Part shown: one piece after another, positions 55,921-64,000 of the stretch | How the letters are laid out: the number at the start of each line of letters is the position of its first letter | Position numbering within the stretch: the stretch's first letter is position 1 | From: Cyanobacterium aponinum PCC 10605 | GTDB taxonomy: Bacteria; Cyanobacteriota; Cyanobacteriia; Cyanobacteriales; Cyanobacteriaceae | Direction: 5' to 3' | Assembly: GCF_000317675.1 (NCBI RefSeq) | Contig: NC_019776.1 | Coordinates: forward strand, 3,658,001 to 3,722,000 | Length of the DNA stretch: 64,000 nucleotides | The notes under the pieces: generated by a model | The model's input: the letters and a program-made list of their open reading frames with translations, nothing else | Database searches by the model: none | Told to the model about the DNA's origin: nothing | Program-made: the position numbers and the translations under genes

Positions 55921-56000
55921 CTAAGCGGATGCTACGCAATGGGATAAATCCACATTGCTTCGCTTTATCTTAGCTGACCAGAGCCTAATTCTCTGGGGAT
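55890..56000 (-). ncRNA. Candidate omega RNA / right-end structure of tnpB
   Basis: On the minus strand the last codons of tnpB and the bases that follow form a stem GCAATG(T)GG / CCCATTGC (55936-55958) and a second weaker fold at GAATCCTCGGAATTTATTC. In TnpB systems the 3' end of the gene with the right end forms the guide RNA scaffold, with the guide coming from flanking DNA. The boundaries given are approximate, and this RNA is inferred from family knowledge. Confidence 0.45.
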
Positions 56001-57231
56001 GTATCAAAGCACCCATAGACACTCCATCAAGATTTACATTACTGAGAATACTTGACTTTGCGGTTACTTTTTTGCGGATAATATTAGCACTACCGTTGCA
56101 ATCGGCATTGATATATAAGTTGTTAGCTGTACGGAACAATCCACGCTTTACTCTTTTTCCACTCGACTTCCAAATTTCGGGTTTTTCACCGTGAGTAGGG
56201 ATGAAGTCTAAATCTAAAAAAGAAGCCTTGCTCGTATAGCTTTCTTCTTGTTCTATGAACTGAATACTGTACAACTCAGACAGATCTTTAATTCTGTCTT
56301 TTAATCTTGCTGTTGGAATAACTACAAACTTTTGATTTGTCTTTTTTCCCATATTTGCTTCTTGCTTTTGTCCTTGATTCCAACCAAAAACAATAGTACC
56401 TATATTATTTTGTAAGCAATGATTGATAACTATTCTAGCTGACTTATTAACAGCGTCTCTCATTTGACGGTTACGCTTTTCGGTTATTCTCATTAACCTT
56501 TTTGACCAAAAACCTTGTGTCCTATTCTCTTTCAGTATTGCTACTTTTTTGTTATACCAGTTATTCATTGATTTAACTTGTTTTCCATCAACTATAAAGC
56601 TAGTACCTACATTAGACACACAAGTTAGCCAGTTGTTAATTCCATGATCAATACCAAGTACATTGTCTTGGCATAAAGAAATTGGTTCTATTTTCTGCTC
56701 ATACACAAATTCCAGATAAAAGCATCCATTTCGAGGTATTATTCTGTATTCCTTAATGTCTTTATAATTGAGATTAGAAGGCATTTGCAAATAAAAATGA
56801 TCTATTCCAAACCATACTTTTGTTTGCTTTCCTAGAGTAAATTTTAGTTGGTTATTTTTTGCCAACTTAACCCACCTAGCAGGGTAAACCGCTTGATATA
56901 AACCCTTTTTACGATAATTCGGAAGTTTAGGTTTAAAGTGTAAATCACCCTTGTTAGCTTTACTTTTTAGAGTTTTATAGCTTGACATTCCCTCATAAAC
57001 ACTTCTCAATGTTTGTTGAGCTACGCAAGAGCGTAAAGCCCGATAATGAAGGTTAGTTTTTATTTCCTTGTCTAGCTCAAACTTAGTTATATAGCGATGC
57101 TCTTTAAAGTATATTTGTCTAGCATAATAAAGCCCGATGTTATAGAGTTTGTTCGCTTCAATGCAGATATACTCTAGTACAGACTTAGTATCTTTATCTG
57201 GGTTCAATAAAACTTGTTGGCTTCCATACAT
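55921..57231 (-). CDS. tnpB: TnpB-type RNA-guided nuclease
   Basis: A 436-residue protein from ATG 57231 (MYGSQQVLL). RuvC-I: VLGIDHG with Asp195. RuvC-III: INADCNGSAN with Asp377. The RuvC-II position reads IVFGWNQGQKQEANMG with no Glu at the usual place; a pair Glu329/330 in QEESYTSK may replace it. The usual zinc-finger CxxC pairs are absent (TSKASFLDLDFIP). This GxNxxxKQ variety is a common TnpB branch. It faces away from tnpA, whose ATG is 52 bp off. It probably cuts DNA at the donor site with a right-end guide RNA; activity is not shown. Confidence 0.82.
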   Translation of the reverse strand: MYGSQQVLLNPDKDTKSVLEYICIEANKLYNIGLYYARQIYFKEHRYITKFELDKEIKTNLHYRALRSCVAQQTLRSVYEGMSSYKTLKSKANKGDLHFKPKLPNYRKKGLYQAVYPARWVKLAKNNQLKFTLGKQTKVWFGIDHFYLQMPSNLNYKDIKEYRIIPRNGCFYLEFVYEQKIEPISLCQDNVLGIDHGINNWLTCVSNVGTSFIVDGKQVKSMNNWYNKKVAILKENRTQGFWSKRLMRITEKRNRQMRDAVNKSARIVINHCLQNNIGTIVFGWNQGQKQEANMGKKTNQKFVVIPTARLKDRIKDLSELYSIQFIEQEESYTSKASFLDLDFIPTHGEKPEIWKSSGKRVKRGLFRTANNLYINADCNGSANIIRKKVTAKSSILSNVNLDGVSMGALIHPQRIRLWSAKIKRSNVDLSHCVASA

Positions 57232-57283
57232 TTTCTTAGTGTATATTAGTTGTGTAGAATATATTAGCAAAATAAACAAAATA

Positions 57284-57676
57284 ATGGAAGATTACCGCAG
57301 AAATCCTCACTCAGTAACTTTGTTAAATTATCATTTTGTCTGGTGTCCAAAAAGAAGAAAAGCAGTACTAAAAGGCAAGATAGTCAAACGTTGCCAAGAA
57401 ATAATATTTGAGTTGTGTACAGAAAATGACTGGAGGTTAATTGCACTGGAAATTATGCCTGATCATATTCACTTATTTATTGAAACAAATCCTACTTACG
57501 CTCCATCTGTAATCATCAAAAGAGTGAAAGGTAGATTATCTCATCATTTAAGAAAAGAATTTCCTGAATTATTAAAATTACCTACCTTATGGACTCCTAG
57601 TTATTTTTGTTCAACCGCAGGTAATGCTAGTACAGAAACAATCAAAAAATACATAGAAAATCAAAAAGGTAAATAG
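57284..57676 (+). CDS. tnpA: IS200/IS605 Y1 transposase TnpA
   Basis: A 130-residue HUH single-strand transposase. The HUH motif is MPDHIHLF (about residues 57-64) and the catalytic Tyr lies in KKYIENQKGK at the C-terminus. Family members have about 130-155 residues, so the gene is full length. The ATG is 57284 (MEDYRRNPHSV); an open frame back to 57149 runs antisense into tnpB and is not used. It would excise and insert the element as single-stranded DNA. Confidence 0.87.
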   Translation: MEDYRRNPHSVTLLNYHFVWCPKRRKAVLKGKIVKRCQEIIFELCTENDWRLIALEIMPDHIHLFIETNPTYAPSVIIKRVKGRLSHHLRKEFPELLKLPTLWTPSYFCSTAGNASTETIKKYIENQKGK

Positions 57677-57725
57677 GCAGAATAAATTCTGCGACGTTCG
57701 TTCTGCCATTCACTAAAGTAAATGG

Positions 57726-59180
57726 CTAATTCTCACTCTTCTTTAGGTTTCTTTTTTTGATCAAAAGATTTCCTATCCTTAACATCGGATTAATATCTTC
57801 TTCTGTATCAAGATTATCTTGAGATGTATTACCCCATTTTTCAATTTCTAGTTTTATGTTATTACCTTGTATATATTGAGAAGATAGTCTTAATTCAAGG
57901 GGGTCTTTTAATAGGGAGGCATCGGCGGGAATGATTCCCAATTTATTGATTGCATAAACTTTTTGAAAGGTTCTATATTCTCCACTACACAGAAGGTAAT
58001 CCCAATCTCGCTTTTTCTCTATCAAGCTAAATAAACTAGAAGCGGTGATATAACTAAACAAATTTGCGATCGCATTTCTTCCTTGCTCGACTTTGATTTT
58101 ATCTTGAGAAAAGTCTATAAACCATTTTTGAGAACCATCAGGAAAAATAACCTCTAATTGATAAATAACAGACCATCGACAATGTTCTTTAAAGATTAAA
58201 TCCTTATATTCTGTAATAAAATTCAGCAAATTGATCTCAATTTCTTCGGCTATGTGAGATTTCATTTTTGATAAGTCATAATTTTCAGGGTTGCCGTCAA
58301 GTAAATTTTTTTCAACATTAACAGGGGAAAATTCTAGGCATTCCCGATCATCTAAAATCATTTGTGCATATTCACTCTGACCACGATTGTAACTATATTT
58401 TCCTTGATCAATAGTAAAAACGTCACCCGGATCAAGGGTATAAATATTTTTCTTCAATTCGGGAAAGGCTGTTTCTAAATCTCGACAAAATCTTTCTCTG
58501 GTAACGGGAAATACAATGCGATTTTGCCACGATGATTGATTAATATACTTAAATCCATTTGCCCCCGGTGCGATCGCACTTGGTTGAATTAAACTAATTA
58601 AATGGAATAATTCTCCGTATAAACCAAAGGGAAAGGAGAGACTTTGATTATATTGATACTTTCCTTCCATACTAATGTGCCAAACACTTAGTAAAAAATC
58701 AATGTGGGGATAATCCTTCTTAACTCTCTGGATAGTGGGGGGAGCAAAATAAGTATCAACAGTATTCCAAAAAACCCCAGAAGAATCAGCAAATACCATG
58801 CCAAATTCAGGCACTCGAACCTCAGAACGAGTAGTCATCAATACAGTTGAACCAATCCTGACTTTATCAAATTCTCTGAGAGGATAAATAGACTTATATC
58901 CTAATTGAACAAGACTTTCTGCAATCAATTTATCTTGAGGAATTAAAACATCGACATTTTTCGGTAAAGAAGCAAGGGTGCGAATGTCAAAATGATCTAA
59001 ATGTTGGTGAGAAATAACCAAAAAATCAAAATCAGGTATTTTTTCAGGGAAAACCGTTCGTTTTGGACAAGATTCGTTCAAACCTTCACAAAAAGGATCG
59101 AAAAAGACAGGATCCATTAATACTCGACAATCTTCCGTTTCAACCAACAGGGAAGCATGACCTATTAAATCTATTTTCAT
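57726..59180 (-). CDS. MBL-fold hydrolase with C-terminal SCP2-like region
   Basis: A 484-residue protein. Residues 1-265 form a metallo-beta-lactamase domain with the complete motif HQHLDHFD (58-65), a DPVFFDPF strand and a LSVWHISMEGKYQYN segment. The remaining 200 residues are a separate domain (about 290-440) of SCP2-like appearance. The first half resembles UlaG/CMP-Neu5Ac-hydroxylase-like MBL proteins. The substrate is unknown. Its stop codon touches the left-end hairpin of the IS element, but the protein seems complete. Confidence 0.8.
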   Translation of the reverse strand: MKIDLIGHASLLVETEDCRVLMDPVFFDPFCEGLNESCPKRTVFPEKIPDFDFLVISHQHLDHFDIRTLASLPKNVDVLIPQDKLIAESLVQLGYKSIYPLREFDKVRIGSTVLMTTRSEVRVPEFGMVFADSSGVFWNTVDTYFAPPTIQRVKKDYPHIDFLLSVWHISMEGKYQYNQSLSFPFGLYGELFHLISLIQPSAIAPGANGFKYINQSSWQNRIVFPVTRERFCRDLETAFPELKKNIYTLDPGDVFTIDQGKYSYNRGQSEYAQMILDDRECLEFSPVNVEKNLLDGNPENYDLSKMKSHIAEEIEINLLNFITEYKDLIFKEHCRWSVIYQLEVIFPDGSQKWFIDFSQDKIKVEQGRNAIANLFSYITASSLFSLIEKKRDWDYLLCSGEYRTFQKVYAINKLGIIPADASLLKDPLELRLSSQYIQGNNIKLEIEKWGNTSQDNLDTEEDINPMLRIGNLLIKKRNLKKSEN

Positions 59181-59503
59181 TGTTTTCTAGTGTTGTTTTC
59201 GACAATTCTATCCTAAAAATAAAATCTCGATTTCATCCTAATCAGTAATTAAGACAAGGCAATAGGCAATGGGCAAAGGTAAATAGTGAATAGTGAATAG
59301 TGAATAATTAAAAACTCCGTTCACAACTAAAGGGAGTGTACAAGCACAGCGAACTCTCATTTCCCCCTCTCACCCCCTTCACCTCATCACCCTCTCCTCC
59401 GACACCTAACTCCGCTAGACCCTTAAACCTGCCTCAAATAAATGGGTCTTATGATACCATGTCACAAATATTATATTTTTAAAATTATAGAAAAAGTCGA
59501 TCA
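59181..59503. repeat. Spacer with tandem repeats
   Basis: Holds GGCAATAGGCAATGGGCAAA, GTGAATAGTGAATAGTGAATA units and CCCCCTCTCACCCCCTTCACC stretches (about 59255-59415). The final 60 bp before the next gene are unique. No gene. Confidence 0.7.
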
Positions 59504-60928
59504 ATGAGCAGTTTTTTGAGCCGTCAATGGTTATCCTTGCACGTGTTTAAATTTTTATCTTTATTTTTTGCTTCTTATTTTTCTATATTATTAATAGGGT
59601 TTTGGAATGCTCCTATTTTTTCTCAGGATGTACCAGAAATTAGGGCAGTTTGGCTGACCACCAGTGATACAGATACACTACTTGATCGTCCTAAAATGAA
59701 AGAGGCGATCGCATCTTTGGCTTCCCTTCATTTTAATACCATCTATCCTGTGGTGTGGAATTCGGGTTATGCTCTTTATCCTAGCAAAGTGGCACAAGAA
59801 GCAAAGATACAACCATTTGTACATAAAGGATTACAAGGACAAGAACCATTAGGGGAATTGATAGAAGAAGCCCATCGATATAAGATGTTAGTTTTACCTT
59901 GGTTTGAATTTGGTTTTATGGCACCTCCTTCCTCAGAATTAGCCTTAAAACATCCTAATTGGTTAACCAAAGCCCAAGATGGTACTCAAACCACCTATAG
60001 TGCGGCGGGGGAGGTGGTGTGGCTTAATCCTTTTCATCCAGAGGTACAAAAATTTATTACTGCCTTAGTCATGGAAGTGGTGAATAATTATGACATTGAC
60101 GGTATTCAATTTGATGATCATTTGTGTTTACCTGTGCAGTTAGGCTATGATGCTTATACTGTAAATCTTTACAAGCAAGAGACTGGTTTAGAACCTCCTA
60201 AAAATTATAAAGATGCAAATTGGATGCGTTGGAGAGCCAATAAATTAACGGAATTTGTCGCACAACTTAACCAAACAATTAAAGCCCAAAACCCGAATAA
60301 AATTTTGTCTATTTCTCCAAACCCCTACCATACTGCTTATAATTCTTTTCTGCAAGATTGGTTAGACTGGGTGAGAAAAAACTTAATTGATGAGTTAATT
60401 ATTCAAGTATATCGCTCTGATTTTGCTGTTTTTCAAAAAGAAATTACCCGTCCAGAAATCAAGGAAGCAAAAGAAAAAATCCCCGTTGGCATTGCTATTT
60501 TAACAGGATTACCTAATCGTATTACACCCATCGAGTTTGTTAAGGAAAAAGCCTTAGCCGTTCGACGACAAAAACTAGGAATTGCTTTCTTTTTCTATGG
60601 TAGTATGTGGAATACAAGCCCTGAATTAAAGAACGATCACGAAATGGCTCTGCGCGATCGCAAATCTAGTTTTCAATCTCTGTTTCCCTATCAACCCCGT
60701 CGCATTGTAACGGTAAATCCGAATACTCCTATTATTACTCCCACTAATTCTGTTATTCCCGTTACTCCTTCTAATCCAGTTACTCCCGTCACTTCTACTA
60801 ACAATGTCGTTAATCCCGTTAATAAGGTAACTCCAACTAATCCCCCCATTATTGATTCAAGTATTGATCCAACCAATGTAACCAGTGAGCCAATTCCCAT
60901 AGATGAATTTTTAGAGTTTTCTCCTTGA
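59504..60928 (+). CDS. GH10-like (GHL10/DUF187) glycoside hydrolase family protein
   Basis: A 474-residue exported protein with an N-terminal signal/anchor (about residues 15-37). The catalytic-like domain begins EIRAVWLTTSDTDTLLD and has HFNTIYPVVWN, a VLPWFEFGFM strand and DGIQFDDHLCLP (about 201-212), matching the GHL10 barrel. A C-terminal tail of about 60 residues is a low-complexity Pro/Thr/Val/Asn repeat. It may cut a cell-wall or extracellular polysaccharide; the substrate is unknown. Confidence 0.85.
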   Translation: MSSFLSRQWLSLHVFKFLSLFFASYFSILLIGFWNAPIFSQDVPEIRAVWLTTSDTDTLLDRPKMKEAIASLASLHFNTIYPVVWNSGYALYPSKVAQEAKIQPFVHKGLQGQEPLGELIEEAHRYKMLVLPWFEFGFMAPPSSELALKHPNWLTKAQDGTQTTYSAAGEVVWLNPFHPEVQKFITALVMEVVNNYDIDGIQFDDHLCLPVQLGYDAYTVNLYKQETGLEPPKNYKDANWMRWRANKLTEFVAQLNQTIKAQNPNKILSISPNPYHTAYNSFLQDWLDWVRKNLIDELIIQVYRSDFAVFQKEITRPEIKEAKEKIPVGIAILTGLPNRITPIEFVKEKALAVRRQKLGIAFFFYGSMWNTSPELKNDHEMALRDRKSSFQSLFPYQPRRIVTVNPNTPIITPTNSVIPVTPSNPVTPVTSTNNVVNPVNKVTPTNPPIIDSSIDPTNVTSEPIPIDEFLEFSP

Positions 60929-61244
60929 AACTCCTACTACTCTATCGTGGTTTTATTTTTCAATAACCTGAGTTTGAGATAAATTTTCATTTATGAGTGA
61001 TGGCAATTAGTTAATAGTTAATAGTTGATAATTACTCGTTACTCGTTACTCGTTACTCATTACCTTCTTCTAAAACCTGAAACCTGAAACCTGAAACCCG
61101 ATACCTTATCTCCCTTTCCCCTCATCCCCCCATCCCCTAACACCGTAAGGGTTGAATATATTCAACCCCTACCACCTGACACCTAACCTTATCTGATATT
61201 CTTAAGGCAAACAAGGTAAGAGATAAAGCGATGGCAGTAAATCA
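60929..61244. repeat. Composite heptad element with palindrome
   Basis: Runs from CCTGAGTTTGAG (60967) to GCAAACAAGG (61216), imperfect inverted ends of the 22655 family. Inside: ATTTTCATTTATGAGTGATG (shared with the left arms at 22670 and 25945), CTCGTTACTCGTTACTCG units, AAACCTGAAACCTGAAACC heptads, and the palindrome GGGTTGAATATATTCAACCC (61149-61168). No gene. Confidence 0.75.
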
Positions 61245-63038
61245 CTATACTTCTGCTTTGGGCTTGACGGTAGAACTAATATGTAACTCTTTGAGTTGTT
61301 TTTTGTCAACTTCTGCGGGGGCTTCGGTTAAGAGGCAACTTGCCTGTTGCGTTTTCGGGAAAGCGATTACGTCTCTAATGGAATTTTCCTGCGCCATTAA
61401 CATCACTAATCTGTCTAAGCCGTAAGCAATACCGCCGTGGGGGGGAGTGCCATATTCAAAGGCTTCTAGTAAAAAGCCGAATTTTGCCTTTGCTTCTTCT
61501 TCTGATAAACCAATGGTAGCGAATACTTTTTCTTGCACTTCCCTTTGATAAATCCTTAAGCTACCTCCGCCGATTTCGATACCATTTAATACTAAGTCGT
61601 AAGCCAATGCCCTAGATGAAGATAAGTCGTCTAAGTCTTCTGGATTCGGTGCGGTAAAGGGATGGTGTAAGGCTTCTAAACGTTTTTCATCAGCATTCCA
61701 TTCAAACATAGGAAATTCAGTAATCCAAACGAAATTAAGTTTATTTTCATCGATTAAGCCTAATTCTTTCCCAATGGCTAAACGAAGTCTATCGAGGGAT
61801 TTATTGACGGTTTCGGTATCACCTGCTCCAAATAAGAGTAAATGTCCGGCTTTTGCTCCTGTTTTCTCTAACAATGTCTGTTTTTGTTCTTCTGACAGGT
61901 TATCCTTAATCGCACCTATGGTATCAATTTCACCGTTTTCTCTCACTCGAATATAAGCGATACCTTTTGCCCCGGCAATGGTGGCTTCGTTGAATAAGTC
62001 TCCCCCCGGTTTGATTCTGACGTTGGATATTTTGTCGTTACCTTCGGGAATAGGTAAAACTTTAACTATTCCACCACTTTTAATTGCCCCTGAGAATACT
62101 TTAAAGCCTGAATCTTTGACTATTTCGGATACATCCACTAATTCTAAGCCAAAACGGGTATCGGGGCGATCGCACCCATAACGATTCATTGATTCTGCGT
62201 AGGTTAAACGGGGGAAAGGGCGGGGTAAATCAATATTTTTGACAGTTTTGAAGATATGACAAATTAAACCCTCGTTCAGCTCGATTATTTCATCTTCGCT
62301 CATGAAACTCATTTCCATATCAAGCTGAGTAAATTCGGGTTGTCTATCCGCCCTTAAATCCTCATCACGGAAACAACGAGCAATTTGATAATAGCGATCG
62401 CACCCTGCTACCATAAGTAATTGTTTGAATAACTGAGGAGATTGGGGTAAAGCATACCATTGCCCTTCATTTACCCTAGAGGGTACAAGATAATCTCTAG
62501 CACCTTCAGGAGTGGAGCGAGTTAACACTGGGGTTTCCACCTCGATAAAATTATGATCATCTTCGAGGTAACGACGCATGGCTTTGACTACCTGATGACG
62601 AAGGGTGAGGTTGCGACTCATTTTCTCGCGCCTCAAGTCCAAATAACGATATTTTAATCTTAAATCTTCCCTTATATTTTCTTCCTCCACTGTGGCAATT
62701 TGAAAAGGTAATTGCTTATTAACACCGTTGAGAATTTCAATTTCTGTGGCATAAATTTCGATTTCCCCCGTAGGTAATTTCGGATTCAACGATTCGGGAG
62801 GGCGTTGAAAAATTTGTCCTGTGATTCTGACTACATATTCATTTCTTAAACTATCTGCATTTTTGTAGGATTCAGGAGTGCGTTGCGGATCACTAACTAT
62901 TTGTACTACACCAGTGCGATCGCGCAGATCAATAAAAATAACTCCGCCATGATCCCGACGGCGATCGACCCAACCATAAAGAGTTACAATTTTATCAAGA
63001 TGTTCTAACCTTAATTCGCCACAATAATGAGTTCGCAT
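61245..63038 (-). CDS. aspS: Aspartyl-tRNA synthetase
   Basis: A 597-residue class II synthetase. The OB-fold tRNA-binding domain (about 1-110) contains [21 protein letters not shown]. Class II motif 2 reads [20 protein letters not shown] (about 217-236), and motif 3 [13 protein letters not shown] (about 550-562). A GAD-type insert domain (about 290-420) matches bacterial AspRS. The length fits the family (about 590). Whether it is discriminating or also charges tRNA-Asn cannot be told. Confidence 0.96.
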   Translation of the reverse strand: MRTHYCGELRLEHLDKIVTLYGWVDRRRDHGGVIFIDLRDRTGVVQIVSDPQRTPESYKNADSLRNEYVVRITGQIFQRPPESLNPKLPTGEIEIYATEIEILNGVNKQLPFQIATVEEENIREDLRLKYRYLDLRREKMSRNLTLRHQVVKAMRRYLEDDHNFIEVETPVLTRSTPEGARDYLVPSRVNEGQWYALPQSPQLFKQLLMVAGCDRYYQIARCFRDEDLRADRQPEFTQLDMEMSFMSEDEIIELNEGLICHIFKTVKNIDLPRPFPRLTYAESMNRYGCDRPDTRFGLELVDVSEIVKDSGFKVFSGAIKSGGIVKVLPIPEGNDKISNVRIKPGGDLFNEATIAGAKGIAYIRVRENGEIDTIGAIKDNLSEEQKQTLLEKTGAKAGHLLLFGAGDTETVNKSLDRLRLAIGKELGLIDENKLNFVWITEFPMFEWNADEKRLEALHHPFTAPNPEDLDDLSSSRALAYDLVLNGIEIGGGSLRIYQREVQEKVFATIGLSEEEAKAKFGFLLEAFEYGTPPHGGIAYGLDRLVMLMAQENSIRDVIAFPKTQQASCLLTEAPAEVDKKQLKELHISSTVKPKAEV

Positions 63039-63220
63039 AATAATAAGCTATCTTATATAACAAATATTTATAAACTATTTTCCCATACTTAGGAAAGTAA
63101 ACTTACACAAACCTATTATTATAGCAGTCTTAGGATACATGGATTTGCCCTGAGTTAGAAGTTCGGAGTGACGAGTTCGGAAATAATTTATAATTATTAA
63201 AAAACAAATAATTTAATGGT
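63039..63220. other. Spacer with repeated GTTCGGA motifs
   Basis: A 182-bp spacer between divergent genes. CCCTGAGTTAGAAGTTCGGAGTGACGAGTTCGGA near 63149-63182 is a broken form of the composite element ends. No gene. Confidence 0.5.
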
Positions 63221-64000
63221 ATGGAGTGGCAAGAATTTTCAGGTAGTTGGGTTTTAACACCTCCTCATCCTTTAGGCATCATTCACTTTTTGGGAGGAGC
63301 ATTTGTCGCAACTGCACCCCATATTACCTATAGATGGTTACTGGAAAAATTAGCTCGTCAGGGATATATTATTATTGCAACCTCTTTTCTTAATACTCTT
63401 GATCATAAAGCGATCGCAGTTAATGTGCAAAATCGCCTAGAAAATATTTTATATCGTTTAGAATACAAACAAGGTATCGATATAAACTACTTACCTATTT
63501 ATGGTTTAGGTCATAGCATGGGGTGTAAATTACATCTTCTCATCGGTAGCTTATTAAAAGTAGAAAGAGCAGGAAATATACTTATTTCCTTTAATAACTA
63601 TCCTTTTAAAAAAGCGATTCCTTTTGCAGAAAATATTATTCCTTATTTACAAGATAATATCAAAAACTATTTACAACTAGAAGCAAATTTAGATATAGAC
63701 TTTACCCCTACTCCCATAGAAACAAATATAATTATCAAAGAAAACTATCACATTAGACGTAATTTATTAATTAAATTTAGTGATGATACCATTGATCAAA
63801 CTCTCGAACTTCATCCTATTTTAAAACAACTACATCCTAATATGATTACGGCTTTGCAACTGTCAGGAAATCACCTCACCCCTTTAGGGCAAGATATTGA
63901 TTGGGAAATGGGCGGACAATTATTTTCTCCTATCGCAGGAATTTCACAGTGGTTTCAAGACAATTTTTCCAGAGATTTATATAACCTCTATCAACAAATC
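63221..64000 (+). CDS. DUF1350 alpha/beta-hydrolase-like protein, partial
   Basis: An open frame from ATG 63221 (MEWQEFSGSWVLTPP) to the window end without a stop: 260 codons. The pattern fits DUF1350, widespread in cyanobacteria and plants: GIIHFLGGAFVATAPHITYR, a nucleophile elbow LGHSMGCKLH (about residues 95-104), and LSGNHLTPLGQ near the end. The elbow suggests a serine hydrolase; the reaction is unknown. The start was chosen over an out-of-frame ATG at 63216. Confidence 0.8.
   Translation, partial: MEWQEFSGSWVLTPPHPLGIIHFLGGAFVATAPHITYRWLLEKLARQGYIIIATSFLNTLDHKAIAVNVQNRLENILYRLEYKQGIDINYLPIYGLGHSMGCKLHLLIGSLLKVERAGNILISFNNYPFKKAIPFAENIIPYLQDNIKNYLQLEANLDIDFTPTPIETNIIIKENYHIRRNLLIKFSDDTIDQTLELHPILKQLHPNMITALQLSGNHLTPLGQDIDWEMGGQLFSPIAGISQWFQDNFSRDLYNLYQQI

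Larger units (their letters stand above)
55885..57720. mobile_element. IS200/IS605-family element with divergent tnpA and tnpB
   Basis: The element holds a Y1 transposase gene (57284-57676) and a TnpB gene (55921-57231) facing away from each other, the arrangement of IS605. The tnpA-side end carries a perfect hairpin GCCATT/AATGGC with inner ACT/AGT (57705-57726). A TTTAC on the minus strand (57718-57722) is a plausible insertion target. The tnpB-side end carries a hairpin at 55936-55958. The sequence GAATAAATTC is present near both ends. The exact ends are uncertain by about 20 bp. Confidence 0.75.

Noticed and set aside
57149-57283. Extended N-terminus of TnpA
   Set aside because: It runs antisense into the tnpB start; family proteins begin at the 57284 ATG.

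Overview
The window reads as chromosomal DNA of a low-GC unicellular cyanobacterium, most like the Cyanobacterium/Geminocystis group. Supporting signs are very many GCGATCGC (HIP1) sites, carboxysome shell genes of the ccmK3/ccmK4 type, the sulfolipid gene sqdX, a SpkB-type kinase, an AdhA-type alcohol dehydrogenase, and intergenic spacers packed with short tandem repeats. The genus is inferred from protein and repeat character, not from a marker gene. No rRNA, tRNA or CRISPR array was found.

Layout. 1-5.3 kb: a ferrous iron uptake locus (feoA and a FeoB split into two overlapping genes) mixed with DUF5132-like small proteins and broken by debris (a 5'-truncated crtW ketolase, a stop-interrupted gene, an IS630-like fragment). 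5.7-8.7 kb: DUF1499 protein, phosphohexomutase, degenerate metallo-beta-lactamase protein. 8.8-13.4 kb: a cyanate uptake and breakdown operon (cynA, cynB, cynD, an NTF2-like gene, cynS) behind a well-placed NtcA-type box. 13.7-18.2 kb: kinase, VanY-type peptidase and uvrB in one leftward run. 18.4-19.5 kb: an orphan Cas6. 19.5-23.8 kb: an accessory region of unknown membrane proteins and lipoproteins and two broken toxin-antitoxin loci, bounded by repeated copies of the htpG 3' end. 23.8-29.5 kb: htpG, sppA, bestrophin, small conserved protein. 29.7-39.5 kb: SpkB-type kinase, PLP decarboxylase, RsbU-type phosphatase, SDR, ABC exporter, adhA, trmJ. 39.9-44.9 kb: an RND efflux pair. 45-47.6 kb: ccmK4, ccmK3, pntA. 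48-51.6 kb: a hairpin-rich spacer, sqdX, a four-helix-bundle cassette, a cation/proton antiporter. 51.6-55.2 kb: a large NB-ARC/WD40 STAND protein. 55.9-57.7 kb: an IS200/IS605 element with divergent tnpA and tnpB. 57.7-64 kb: MBL protein, GH10-like hydrolase, aspS, and a DUF1350 gene cut by the window end.

The best candidates for something new are in the spacers. A 187-bp ISL3-like MITE occurs three times; one copy interrupts a RelE/ParE toxin gene with a perfect 8-bp duplication, and removing it with one duplication copy restores the frame. A second family has inverted ends near CCTSAGTTCGG, an 8-bp duplication in its best copy, and an interior of heptad repeats and exchangeable palindromes. 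The 3' end of htpG is present three times, bounding toxin-antitoxin and lipoprotein cassettes. Other unusual items are the CynA with a 128-residue extension before its export signal, the orphan Cas6 with a C-terminal HTH, the hairpin cluster before sqdX, and the TnpB with non-canonical RuvC-II and zinc regions.
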